A stretch of DNA of 64,000 nt from Asanoa sp040654855 (GTDB taxonomy: Bacteria > Actinomycetota > Actinomycetes > Mycobacteriales > Micromonosporaceae). Shown here in pieces: positions 8,519 to 16,663 of this stretch (within the stretch, counting starts at the first letter, position 1; each line of letters starts with the position of its first letter). The DNA lies in NCBI RefSeq assembly GCF_040654855.1, contig NZ_JBFAIU010000005.1:7214-71213 (forward strand). The letters are read 5' to 3'. Below the pieces are notes generated by a model. It did no database searches and was not told the DNA's origin. It saw nothing but the letters and a program-made list of their open reading frames with translations. Position numbers and translations under genes: made by a program.

Positions 8519-10664
8519 ACCGCTGAACCGCTCGCGCGGCCACGCGCTCGGTGTTGAGGCTGGCGGTGGCGGCACCACCGGCGGCGGCCAGGCCGGGCCA
8601 CCACCTGGTGAGGATCTTCAACGCGGCCCAGGTCGCCGCGGTCCCGGCGGCGTTGATCGGTGCGCGGCTCGCGCTGTGACCTTGCCGCCCGTCGATCGCC
8701 GCTTCGGCCGATTCGTCATCCTGGTGTACGCCGGTGAGAACGAGCAGGTCGATCGCCGTGGCCTGCTTGCCGTAGGCGGCGGCGATGTGGGTGATGAGTT
8801 CGGCGTTGACCCAGTTGGTCCCGGCCAGGTCTGCCGCGGCGGACCATCCGGTGGCGAAGCTGGCCGCGGCGCCGGTGGCGGTGGATTTGCGGGTGAATCG
8901 GCGTTGGGCGAGCCGGGCCAGGCCGTCTGGGGTGGCGGCGGGGTAGGTGGCGCGGAGTTCGGCTGCCCATTGTTCGGCTTTTGGCGTGAAGCGCTTGACC
9001 GCCGCGACGGCGGCGATCTCTGGAAGGTGGCGCAGGGAGGACCGTGAGATCTCGGCCTCGTCCGGGGCTGGCTCCGGGGTGGCGGCCTTGCCGGCCGGAG
9101 AGGTCGAGGCGGCCAGGGCCGGCTCGGTCGCGCGCATCGGTTGCTCCGCGGCGGCAACCGGGTCGGCGGCTGACGCAGGGTCCGCGGTGGCTGGCTTTGT
9201 CGCCGCAACCTCGTCGGTGGCCGCAACCGCGGCTACCTGCTCAGAAGCCGCAGGCTTCGTTGCCGCAACCCGCTCTTCCGCGGCAGCGTGCTTCGCAGCC
9301 GCAACCTGCTCTGTCGCGGCGACCTGCTCCGGTGCCGCTGCTGGGTGCGCCGCCGCGGGCCGCTCGGAAGGCACAGGCTCTGTTGGCGCTACCGGCGGCG
9401 CCGCAGCCGCCCGCCCAGCAGCCGCGGGCTTCGTTGCCGCAGCCTCGTCCTTCGCCGCAACCTGGTCCGTCGCCGCAACCGGTGCCGCCGCGGCCACCCG
9501 CTTGGAAGCCGCAGGCTGGGTCGCCTGGTCCGTCGCGGCGACCTGTTCGGTTGCCGTATCCGGCCGCGCCGCGGCCGCGCGCTCAGAAGGCGCGGGTCCC
9601 GCTGCCGCAACCGGCGACGCGGTCGGCCGCGCAGAAGCCGCAGGCTTCGCCGGCGCAGCCTTGTCCGTTGGCGCAGCCCTGTCCGTCGCCGCAACCGGCG
9701 GCACGGCGGCGGCCCCCTTCGCCGCGGCAGCCTGCTTGGCACCTGCGACCGGCTCGGTAGCCGCAGCCGAGTCCGTCCCGGCAACCGGCTGCGCTGCCGC
9801 AACCGGCTTCGTTTCTGCGATCGGTTGCGCCGCAGCCGACCGCTCGGAGACCGCATGCTTTCTCGCCGCCACCTGCTCCGTCGGGGCGTCCTCCCCCGAA
9901 GCCGCAGCCACGGCCACCTGCCCAGCGGGCGAGGGCTCGGTTGCCGCAGCCCCGTCCGTTGGCGCGACCTGCCCCGGTGCGGCAGCCTTCTCGGTTGCGG
10001 CAACGGGCGCGTCGGCGACCACAGCGTCGAGCGTCGCTGGGGCCGGTTGGGCGGCCTCGGAGGTCTCGGTGCTTTGGTCGACCGATTCGTCCGCGCGCTT
10101 CTTGGCCGCGGGCGCCGCCTTCTTCGGCGCGGCCTTCTTCGCCCGCTTCGCGGGGCCGGCGGCCACGTCGGGCGCCGGCTCCGCCGCAGCAGAGATCGCC
10201 TTCTTGCGCGGGCGCGGGGTCGTGGCCGGCTTGGCGTCGGTGGGCGCCGGGTCCTTCACGGCGTCCGGCTCGTCGCTGCCGGTCCGCGCGGCGGGCGTCC
10301 GTTTCGCCGGCGTGGCCTTCTTCGGCGCCGCCTTGGTGGGCGGCGGTTCGGTGGCCGCGGCTGGCTCCGCGCCGGTCTTCTTCCGGGGCCGCGGAGCCGC
10401 CTTGCCAGGTGTGGCGTCCGTCACCGGCTGGGCGGCATCGCTCTCCGCGCTCTTGCGCGGCGGCACGGCACCGGCCGAAGAAGAACGCGGATCAACCTCG
10501 GGTGGAGGTTGGAAGAGCACCGCCGGCGGCATCTTCGCCGCTCGCGGCTGGGGGGCGCGTCGATCTTCCGCCGGTTCGGCCGCGGCGAAGGTTGCCTTCG
10601 CCGGCCGCGACCGCGGCTGGCGTGCATCGGCCGGCTGCTCCGGCTCCGTACCACCGGTTCCCAT
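8505..10664 (-). CDS. Ala/Pro/Lys-rich low-complexity protein with EcsC-like C-terminal domain
   Basis: A 719-residue protein. Roughly residues 50-515 are a degenerate run of Ala, Pro, Thr, Val, Glu and Lys, with short units such as ATEPVAA and AATKPAA; the N-terminal part is histone-H1-like with KKA/KKAAPAKK clusters. The last 200 residues fold differently: VNAELITHIAAAYG and LLVLTGVHQD resemble the C-terminal part of actinobacterial EcsC-family proteins. I prefer the ATG at 10664 because the further upstream frame to 10805 is Gly/Arg-rich noise. A GC-rich open frame on the other strand (8947-10824) is a shadow. The low-complexity region may be a disordered linker that tethers the EcsC-like module to nucleic acid or the cell envelope; function is unknown. 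Confidence 0.72.
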   Translation of the reverse strand: MGTGGTEPEQPADARQPRSRPAKATFAAAEPAEDRRAPQPRAAKMPPAVLFQPPPEVDPRSSSAGAVPPRKSAESDAAQPVTDATPGKAAPRPRKKTGAEPAAATEPPPTKAAPKKATPAKRTPAARTGSDEPDAVKDPAPTDAKPATTPRPRKKAISAAAEPAPDVAAGPAKRAKKAAPKKAAPAAKKRADESVDQSTETSEAAQPAPATLDAVVADAPVAATEKAAAPGQVAPTDGAAATEPSPAGQVAVAAASGEDAPTEQVAARKHAVSERSAAAQPIAETKPVAAAQPVAGTDSAAATEPVAGAKQAAAAKGAAAVPPVAATDRAAPTDKAAPAKPAASARPTASPVAAAGPAPSERAAAARPDTATEQVAATDQATQPAASKRVAAAAPVAATDQVAAKDEAAATKPAAAGRAAAAPPVAPTEPVPSERPAAAHPAAAPEQVAATEQVAAAKHAAAEERVAATKPAASEQVAAVAATDEVAATKPATADPASAADPVAAAEQPMRATEPALAASTSPAGKAATPEPAPDEAEISRSSLRHLPEIAAVAAVKRFTPKAEQWAAELRATYPAATPDGLARLAQRRFTRKSTATGAAASFATGWSAAADLAGTNWVNAELITHIAAAYGKQATAIDLLVLTGVHQDDESAEAAIDGRQGHSASRAPINAAGTAATWAALKILTRWWPGLAAAGGAATASLNTERVAARAVQRFRAS

Positions 10665-10809
10665 GGTTTGGCAGCGTAGTCCCGCGACCCTGGGTTCACC
10701 CGTTGCAAGAGCCGCAAGTCTGCTCGATCGACCGTCGGAGGTCGCTTTGCCCGGTCCACCACGCGACCTGTATCCTCGACCGGCGGTGGTCTGCAGGCAG
10801 ATCACCGGG

Positions 10810-10899
10810 GGAGACTTCGCCTAGTCTGGTCTATGGCGCCGCACTGCTAATGCGGTTGGGGTTAACCGCCCCTCCCGGGTTCGAATCCCGGAGTCTCCG
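10810..10899 (+). tRNA. tRNA-Ser(GCU)
   Basis: Acceptor arm GGAGACT pairs with AGTCTCC near the 3' end, the anticodon is GCT, the T-loop GGTTCGAATCC is standard, and a long variable arm (class II) is present. Discriminator base is G at 10899; no CCA is encoded. It is followed 34 bp later by tRNA-Arg. Confidence 0.93.
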
Positions 10900-10933
10900 C
10901 GCCAAACCCGGCGTGTATGCTGGCGTGGCACCT

Positions 10934-11006
10934 GCGCCCGTAGCTCAACGGATAGAGCATCTGACTACGGATCAGAAGGTTAGGGGTTCGAGTCCCTTCG
11001 GGCGCG
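10934..11006 (+). tRNA. tRNA-Arg(ACG)
   Basis: A 73-nt cloverleaf: acceptor GCGCCCG pairs with CGGGCGC, the D-arm is intact, the anticodon stem CTGAC...ATCAG carries ACG, and the T-loop GGTTCGAGTCC is standard. Its 3' half (from the anticodon loop onward) is duplicated exactly at 29686-29736. The gene therefore is the integration site of the island that follows, and it was left complete by the insertion. Confidence 0.95.
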
Positions 11007-11014
11007 CAAGATCG
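10964..11014. repeat. attL-like direct repeat (51 bp) in tRNA-Arg 3' half
   Basis: Begins ACTACGGATCAGAAGG in the anticodon stem-loop and ends CGGGCGCGCAAGATCG just past the tRNA. It is identical over 51 bp to 29686-29736. This is the normal structure left by a tyrosine-recombinase element that integrates into a tRNA 3' end. Confidence 0.92.
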
Positions 11015-11055
11015 AAAGGCACTTGACCTGCGAATATGTGGGTCAGGTGCCTTTC
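11014..11055 (+). terminator. Hairpin terminator after tRNA-Arg
   Basis: Stem GAAAGGCACTTGACC / GGTCAGGTGCCTTTC (14 Watson-Crick pairs plus one G-T) with a 12-nt loop, followed by GTCTTTC. It lies immediately inside the left boundary of the island, so the island supplies this tRNA with a new terminator. Confidence 0.75.
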
Positions 11056-11120
11056 GTCTTTCATCCAGTGTGGATCTGCGGTCCTCGGCTGGTGCTCGCT
11101 CGATAGGCCCGTTCCGAGCG

Positions 11121-12020
11121 TCAGGCAGCGCCTTCGGGTGCCGGCTTCGGCTGTACCACAGCACTGAGACGAATGCCCGCCTCATCAAGATCGACGGGCG
11201 ATCCGGCGAGCCGGTTGAGCGTTTCCAACACAGGGAAGCGCAGCAACCTCTGGTAGCGCGCGGCGTAAACGGCCATGTGGGTGATCGAGTGGCCGTCGCT
11301 GTGCGCGAGCACGACGTACACCAGAAGTTGGTTGATCAAAGAGTCCAGGTAGTGGTCTTGATCGAGCCGACCGCTCTTAACCTCAAGGAGGGTCGTGCCA
11401 AGCAGGAAGTCGGCGTGTCGGCTTCCTCCGAGCAATCGAAGCTGAGCGGCCGAAGGCCCGTACGACCGTAGGTCGGCCTCGAAGCCGCTGGTGTAGCTCG
11501 CCCACATGTGGCGGAATGCTGGCCTGGTGTGGAATACGTCGCTCGGGCGGGCGCAGAGCAGTCCGGGGTGTCGTCCGAGAAGCATTCGTGCCACGTCGTT
11601 TGCATCGGATCGCCGATGGTCGAGGCCATGCAGCAAATCCCGCACGTAGGCGAGCCGGCAGGCCACCGTAAACAGCCGGGACGGATGCGGTCCGCAGTCA
11701 CCGCGCCACCACGAGGCATAGTCGGCTACCGCGGCGTGGGTTCCGGGTGCGTATCCGGCCATGCTTAGCAGTCGTATCGCCTGGTCGTGACTGAGGCAAT
11801 TGAACAGCCTCACGTACGGGGCGCGGGCGCACAGGTTCAGGCCGATCGCGTGTTCTACGACGTTGCCGAGGAATGACTTGTCCGGGGCGTCAACGGGCAA
11901 GGGCGCGCAGCCGCCCAACTCCGCTGCGATCTCGGACCGTAGACAGTGCCGGTGTGGGAAGGTCGCGGTCAGCCACGAATCGACGGATGACGGCTGGGGG
12001 TCGTTGAGTCGGTTGGTCAT
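11121..12020 (-). CDS. PD-(D/E)XK nuclease-like protein with RecB-type motif
   Basis: A 299-residue protein of no named family that I recognise. The C-terminal third carries a restriction-endonuclease-like core: D204 (RHADF), E213-x-K215 (LLEVKSG), then Q231-x3-Y235 (NQLLVY), the order seen in RecB/Cas4-like nucleases. E181 upstream could be the first-helix acidic residue. The N-terminal 150 residues look helical with many His and Cys and may bind DNA or a partner. ATG start at 12020 with GGAG... nearby. First gene inside the island, transcribed toward the tRNA and away from GmrSD, so it is its own transcription unit. Related hypothetical proteins are common in actinomycete islands; a defence nuclease is an inference. 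Confidence 0.7.
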   Translation of the reverse strand: MTNRLNDPQPSSVDSWLTATFPHRHCLRSEIAAELGGCAPLPVDAPDKSFLGNVVEHAIGLNLCARAPYVRLFNCLSHDQAIRLLSMAGYAPGTHAAVADYASWWRGDCGPHPSRLFTVACRLAYVRDLLHGLDHRRSDANDVARMLLGRHPGLLCARPSDVFHTRPAFRHMWASYTSGFEADLRSYGPSAAQLRLLGGSRHADFLLGTTLLEVKSGRLDQDHYLDSLINQLLVYVVLAHSDGHSITHMAVYAARYQRLLRFPVLETLNRLAGSPVDLDEAGIRLSAVVQPKPAPEGAA

Positions 12021-12650
12021 GGGCGGTAGTGCTCCTCTCGCGGGCTGGCGCGACAGCGCAGCCGCTCGCGGCGGCGCAGTGGCCAGCGCAGGTAATTCCG
12101 GGCGACGGCAATCTGCCGACGCGGGTGGGACGCTGAATTCGGTAGGGCCGCGAGCGGGGTCTCAGCCCTCGGCCTTGAGGCCGCGATGTGGGCTCCGCGA
12201 GAGAAGGCGGCGAGCCGACCACATGAGTCGACGAGAAGAGGACCGGTATCGGTTCCTCTCTATCAAACGGTACGGCCCAGCCCGGCGCAGGCGCAACAGT
12301 TATCGCGCACCGGGGCCTGCGGCACGACAGAATGCGCGGTGGCGAGCCGTGTCCACATCGTCGTCGCATCAGAGAAATCTGATCGCTGGGACCGAACCGG
12401 GGCCCTCCGGTGCGGGCCTCTGGTTGGCCAGCGCCGCCAGGTAACCCCATCGGGTGTGCTCGTCGTGCTCATGCGCCTACATGAACGTGCGGTTGCGCTC
12501 GGCGGGCCCGTCCGCCGGCGCGGCACGAACGATGGAAGGAGTGACAATGTTCCCGCGATTGGCCAGGATGATGGTTCTGACATTCACCTGAACCGCCTCT
12601 CTTATGGACGGTAACCGAGGCGTCTGCCATCGTGAGCGAAGGGATTGGGT
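12021..12650. other. Intergenic region between island nuclease and GmrSD
   Basis: Some 630 bp between divergent genes. It must contain both promoters. The only notable element is a 14-codon reading frame at 12547-12591 preceded by GGAAGGAG; its small size makes it uncertain. Open frames on both strands across 12030-12450 have no recognisable sequence and are best read as GC-driven shadows or decayed DNA. Confidence 0.4.
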
Positions 12651-15254
12651 GTGAAGGCCCAGGAGACGACGTTCGAACAGCTGGTCAGCGGTGCCAAGCA
12701 GTTTCGGGTGCCGCTCTACCAGCGGCCGTATAGCTGGACGCCGAAGGAATGGGCGCCGCTCTGGCGTTCGATCTGCGAGCAGGCGGACGCCATCGCGGAC
12801 AACGATCAAGGCCCTGGTCACTTCCTCGGCTCGGTTGTACTGGCGCCGGCGCCCGGTTTCTCGAGTGGTTCCCAGGCGTGGATCGTCGTTGACGGTCAGC
12901 AGCGTTTAACGACCATGTCCCTCTTGCTGTGTGCTCTTCGCGACCGCGCTCGGATCCAGGACGCGCGGCACGCTCAATACATCCACGAGGACTTCCTGAT
13001 CAACCGACGCGAGCAAGGCGACGGCGAACTGAAGGTACTGCCCACCCAGCTGGATCGTGCCGAGTTTCGCGCGTGTGTACGCGGTGAACCGCTAGCAGGC
13101 GGTGCGGGAAACATCGGTGAGGCCTACCGCTTCTTCCAGGAGAAGCTGGAGGAGTACGACGATCCAGAAGATCCCTATGATCTCAACCGCATCGAGAAGG
13201 CGATCACGCGTCGGCTGGAGATCGTTGAGATCTCGGCCGGACGAGACGATAACGCCCACAGGATCTTTGAGTCCCTGAACAACACGGGTCGGAGCCTCGA
13301 CCAAGCTGACCTCCTGCGCAACTACCTATTCATGCTTTTGCCAACCCGCGGCGATGCCGTGTACGAGCAGCTCTGGCTTCCGATGCAGGAACGCCTCGGG
13401 TCCTCCGGGCTGGAACTGCTCGGCTGGCTCGACCTCGTACTGCGGGGTCAGGCGTCGGTGCGCCGCGACGACGTGTACCGGGCCCAGCAGAGCCGTCTGC
13501 GAGCGCTGGAGTCGAACCGCGACGAAGCCGGCATTGAGAAAGAGATTGCCGAGCTGGCTCGACGCGCTGCCCTCCTCGACGTCATCCAACGTCCGAAGCA
13601 GGAGCATCACCCAGATGTACGAGCCGGGCTCCGGCGACTCGCCGCCTGGGACGCGACAACGACGTACCCAGTGCTCCTGTCCGCGCTAGATCGGCGGGAT
13701 CAAGGCACCGCGAGTCACGAAGAGGTCGTGGAGGTCATTGCGATCCTGGAATCTTTTCTCGTCCGGCGCATGGTGTGCGGTGTAGCAACCAACAACCTCA
13801 ATCGAGTCCTCAACGGCGCCCCAGCCGAGATAGCCACAGGTCCGATCGCCGACAAGCTGCGCGCATACCTATCCAAGGAGCGGCACTACTGGGCCGACGA
13901 TGACACCTTGCGCAAGGCGATCCGCGAACGCAACTTCTACTGGGCAGGTCGAGGACCGCAACGACAGTTCGTGCTCCGCCGGCTCGAGGAGAGCTTCGAC
14001 CACAAGGAGCCGGTGGACTGGCTTCGGGCAAAGTTGACAATCGAGCACGTCATGCCCCAGACGCTGAGCCAGACATGGCGGCGCGACCTCGAGGAACTTG
14101 TACCCGCGGGGCAGTCGATTAAGGACGCGCACACCGCACTCGTACATGGGCTCGGTAACCTGACCCTCAGCGGCTACAACGGCGAGCTTGGCAATAAGCC
14201 CTTCGCGCAGAAGCGCACACAACTCCGCGACAGCGGGCTCGCGATGAATCACAGGATTGCTGACAGTGAGGCCTGGGGGCCTGCGCAGATACTTGCCCGC
14301 GCTGACGACCTTGCCACACGTGCCATCAAGCTTTGGCCAGGCCCAATCGCGCGACCAGCGGAGCCACCTGTCGAGGGTCCGAAGTGGCGGATGCTTCGGC
14401 AGGCCTTGGCGGCGCTGCCAGCCGGAACGTGGACGTCCTACAGCCACCTCGCGGAGTTGATCGGGAGTTCTCAGGTCGCCGTTGGCCGCTACCTCGGCAG
14501 CAACGCAGTTCGGAACGGCTGGAGGGTCCTGCGAGCCGACGGCTCAATCGCGGCAGGCTTCAAGTGGGCCGAACCAGGCCGCAAGGACGACCCGCGCGAC
14601 GTTCTCACCGCCGAAGGCGTCACCTTCATCGACGGCAAGGCCGACCCAAAACAACAGATGTGGCCGATCGAACTCGCAGACGCTCTTGGCATGGATACCG
14701 ATGTGGCGCCGGTGCCCGTTGCGAGTGACGAAGACGCAGAAGCGGCGTTCTGGGACGCCCTCACCGCAGACGAGCCCGCCGACGAGGCGGCACCAGAACT
14801 TCGTAAGGTCCTCGCCACCTGGCAGGAACACGGCGGCGAGCTTCGTTACGCAACGGGCGACGAGGTCCACGTGTATCTGTGCTGGGACGCGGGCCGCGCC
14901 GTCGCACCATGGGTGATATACCCGGGCAGCTATTACGGCGAAGTCCTATTCAACCAACTCAAGAAATGGCCGCCATTCGATCGTCCCGAGTTGCGGGAAG
15001 AGTTCCGGCAACGCTGCAACAAGATTGACGGCATGACGATGCCGGCGGCAAAAATCGACTTTGTGCCGTGGTTCTCTCTCGATTTGATCGAGGAGGCAGG
15101 CGCTGCTGAGGCGGCTTGCGACGCCCTGACGTGGTTTCTTCACCTTGTCTCTGAGGGCAACGATGACGCTCAGCTGCCATCGGGTGTCGTCCCGAGATCC
15201 CGTTCGGAATCCAGCCTGATGGCGGTCGAGACCGTCCATGGCGGGCTTGGCTAA
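12651..15254 (+). CDS. GmrSD-like type IV restriction enzyme with fused alkyltransferase-like (ATL/MGMT) DNA-binding domain
   Basis: About 867 residues. The N-terminal DUF262 (GmrS/ParB-like) domain has VPLYQRPYSW (20-29) and VVDGQQRLTTM (79-89). The DUF1524 (GmrD, HNH-type) domain has IEHVMPQ (464-470) and GNLTLSGYN. A third module at about 578-640 (GTWTSYSHLAELIG, then VGRYLGSN and WRVLRADG) resembles the helix-turn-helix of O6-alkylguanine transferase/ATL proteins, but there is no PCHR active-site motif, so it would bind rather than repair DNA. The C-terminal 200 residues are unassigned. GmrSD enzymes cut glucosylated-hydroxymethylcytosine phage DNA. The GTG at 12651 is preferred over TTG 12645: GAAGGGA sits six bases before it. 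The CDS stands alone in the island, downstream of a long leader region. Confidence 0.85.
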   Translation: MKAQETTFEQLVSGAKQFRVPLYQRPYSWTPKEWAPLWRSICEQADAIADNDQGPGHFLGSVVLAPAPGFSSGSQAWIVVDGQQRLTTMSLLLCALRDRARIQDARHAQYIHEDFLINRREQGDGELKVLPTQLDRAEFRACVRGEPLAGGAGNIGEAYRFFQEKLEEYDDPEDPYDLNRIEKAITRRLEIVEISAGRDDNAHRIFESLNNTGRSLDQADLLRNYLFMLLPTRGDAVYEQLWLPMQERLGSSGLELLGWLDLVLRGQASVRRDDVYRAQQSRLRALESNRDEAGIEKEIAELARRAALLDVIQRPKQEHHPDVRAGLRRLAAWDATTTYPVLLSALDRRDQGTASHEEVVEVIAILESFLVRRMVCGVATNNLNRVLNGAPAEIATGPIADKLRAYLSKERHYWADDDTLRKAIRERNFYWAGRGPQRQFVLRRLEESFDHKEPVDWLRAKLTIEHVMPQTLSQTWRRDLEELVPAGQSIKDAHTALVHGLGNLTLSGYNGELGNKPFAQKRTQLRDSGLAMNHRIADSEAWGPAQILARADDLATRAIKLWPGPIARPAEPPVEGPKWRMLRQALAALPAGTWTSYSHLAELIGSSQVAVGRYLGSNAVRNGWRVLRADGSIAAGFKWAEPGRKDDPRDVLTAEGVTFIDGKADPKQQMWPIELADALGMDTDVAPVPVASDEDAEAAFWDALTADEPADEAAPELRKVLATWQEHGGELRYATGDEVHVYLCWDAGRAVAPWVIYPGSYYGEVLFNQLKKWPPFDRPELREEFRQRCNKIDGMTMPAAKIDFVPWFSLDLIEEAGAAEAACDALTWFLHLVSEGNDDAQLPSGVVPRSRSESSLMAVETVHGGLG

Positions 15255-15363
15255 GGGCCGCGGTCGCGAGCCCCATCCAGGTGGCGTCAGGTTGAGCTGG
15301 ACAGTCATCATGACTGAAGTCAACATCGCGACCTCCCTCGGCGTGGGATGAAAGCTTCCTAGC

Positions 15364-15394
15364 TGTACCCGGCCGGGACGTTGGTAGCAGGCGG
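15364..15394. repeat. IS481 left terminal inverted repeat
   Basis: Starts TGTACCCGG and contains GACGTTGGTAGCAGGCGG. Pairs with 16415-16445. Preceded by the target duplication CCTAGC at 15358-15363. Confidence 0.9.
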
Positions 15395-15466
15395 AGGATA
15401 TTGACATAGGGAAAGCCCCCGGTTGGGGTGTGGGTTGTCTAGGACCGCACTCCGCCGGAGGCTTTC

Positions 15467-16450
15467 GTGTCACACCCTAACGCCCGAACGACGTTCCACG
15501 GCCGGATGCTGATCATCGAGCGGTATGAGGCCGGCTGGCCGCAGGCACACATCGCCGCGGCGATGGGAATCTCCCGTAAATGTGTCAAGACCTGGATCGA
15601 CCGGCACACCGCGCACGGCGCCGCGGGTCTGCAGGATCGGTCGTCACGGCCACACAGCAGTCCGCGGCGCACCCCGGCAGCGATCGAGGAACGGGTGTTG
15701 GAGGCCCGGGCCGAGTTCCGGCGCGGGCAGGACTGGATCGCTGCCGAGGTCGGTGTCGCAGCCCGCACTGTCGGGCGGATCCTGCGCCGTCACCACATAC
15801 CCCACCTGCGACTGCTGGACCCGATCACCGGACAGGTGATCAAAGCGTCCAAGGCCACCGCGGTCCGCTACGAACGCGACCACCCCGGCGAACTGGTCCA
15901 CATGGACGTCAAGAAGATCGGCCGGATCCCCGACGGCGGCGGCTGGCGCGTCCTGGGCCGCGCCGGCCGCGAAACCACCCGCGACCGCACCACCCGACGC
16001 GGCTACGACTACGTCCACACCCTCGTCGACGACCACTCCCGACTGGCCTACTCCGAAGTCCTGCCCGACGAGAAAGGCCCCACCTGCGCCGCCTTCCTGA
16101 CCCGCGCCGTCGGCTACTTCCACCAGCACGGCATCCACACCATCGAACGCCTGATGACCGACAACGCCTGGGCCTACCGCTGGTCACTGCGAGCCGTCTG
16201 CACCGAACTAGGCATCCGGCAGAAATTTATCAAACCCCACTGCCCCTGGCAGAACGGCAAAGCAGAACGCTACAACCGCACCCTGGCCACCGAATGCGCC
16301 TACCGGCGCCCCTACACCACCAACACCGAACGCACCGCAGCCCTTGCTCCCTGGCTCGAGCACTACAACACTCAACGCCGCCACACCGCACTCGGCGGCC
16401 AACCCCCCATTCAGCCGCCTGCAACCAACGTCATGACCGAGTACACCTAG
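15467..16450 (+). CDS. IS481-family transposase
   Basis: A 327-residue DDE transposase. An N-terminal helix-turn-helix (about 10-60: WPQAHIAAAMGISRKCVKTW) precedes the integrase core (rve): the catalytic Asp residues are in VHMDVKKIG and MTDNAWAY, and the Glu in WQNGKAERYNRTL; the tail HTALGGQPPI is typical of the family. No frameshift or internal stop is present, so the enzyme looks intact. The codon TAG (16448-16450) that ends the gene lies in the target-site duplication outside the element, so the stop is provided by the CTAG target rather than by the IS. Confidence 0.95.
   Translation: MSHPNARTTFHGRMLIIERYEAGWPQAHIAAAMGISRKCVKTWIDRHTAHGAAGLQDRSSRPHSSPRRTPAAIEERVLEARAEFRRGQDWIAAEVGVAARTVGRILRRHHIPHLRLLDPITGQVIKASKATAVRYERDHPGELVHMDVKKIGRIPDGGGWRVLGRAGRETTRDRTTRRGYDYVHTLVDDHSRLAYSEVLPDEKGPTCAAFLTRAVGYFHQHGIHTIERLMTDNAWAYRWSLRAVCTELGIRQKFIKPHCPWQNGKAERYNRTLATECAYRRPYTTNTERTAALAPWLEHYNTQRRHTALGGQPPIQPPATNVMTEYT
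16415..16445. repeat. IS481 right terminal inverted repeat
   Basis: On the minus strand starts TGTACTCGG and contains GACGTTGGTTGCAGGCGG. It also encodes the last residues of the transposase. Followed by CCTAGC at 16446-16451. Confidence 0.9.
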
Positions 16451-16507
16451 CGGCGCCGCCGGATGCTCGGCTCGGGGGCCGCCGCCTGCGCTGCTGCGGG
16501 AGAAACC

Positions 16508-16552
16508 GAGCTTCCCGGCGGAACCCGTTCGGGGCGGGTTCCGCCGAAGCTC
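16508..16552. terminator. Strong hairpin after the IS element
   Basis: GAGCTTC plus GGCGGAACCCG pairs with CGGGTTCCGCC plus GAAGCTC, with a CC bulge and a 7-nt loop. No T-run follows, so it may be a terminator or a decayed operator. It sits between the IS481 element and the pseudogene pair. Confidence 0.45.
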
Positions 16553-16591
16553 CTGAGTCAATTCCCGACGCCTTGGACATCACAGACGGGA

Positions 16592-16663
16592 TCAGTCGCC
16601 GCGCGCGGCACCAGCTGGCACCGTCTTCTCGATCTCGGCGAGATGGTCCGCGCCGGTCAACGG
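16592..16663 (-). pseudogene. Aldo/keto reductase C-terminal fragment
   Basis: On the minus strand 23 codons then TGA read LTGADHLAEIEKTVPAGAA, nearly identical to the C-terminus of the intact aldo/keto reductase at 30553-31548 (LTADDLAEIEKAVPAGAAHGD). Nothing of the rest of the reductase remains. The adjacent 16664-16899 is the matching fragment of the neighbouring regulator. Confidence 0.7.

Larger units (their letters stand above)
15364..16445 (+). mobile_element. IS481-family insertion sequence (1082 bp) with CCTAGC target duplication
   Basis: Ends TGTAC...; the left terminal inverted repeat (15364-15394) matches the right one (16415-16445, reversed) at 26 of 31 positions. It is flanked by perfect direct repeats CCTAGC (15358-15363 and 16446-16451), which fits the NCTAGN target preference of IS481 elements. 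It carries one transposase gene. It is inserted between GmrSD and the remnant at 16592, in the middle of the island. Confidence 0.92.

Noticed and set aside
9100..9900. CRISPR or tandem DNA repeat
   Set aside because: Similar short GCAGCC/GCCGCAACC units are codon-level Ala/Thr/Val repeats of varying spacing, not a regular repeat-spacer pattern.
8947..10824. Long plus-strand reading frame (about 625 codons) opposite the Ala-rich protein
   Set aside because: It is the complement of a GC-rich, low-complexity gene and gives only Ala/Gly/Ser repeats; the minus-strand product has a recognisable EcsC-like tail.
15467..16450. Transposase as the integrase of the island
   Set aside because: It belongs to its own IS with its own target duplication and is nested in the island.
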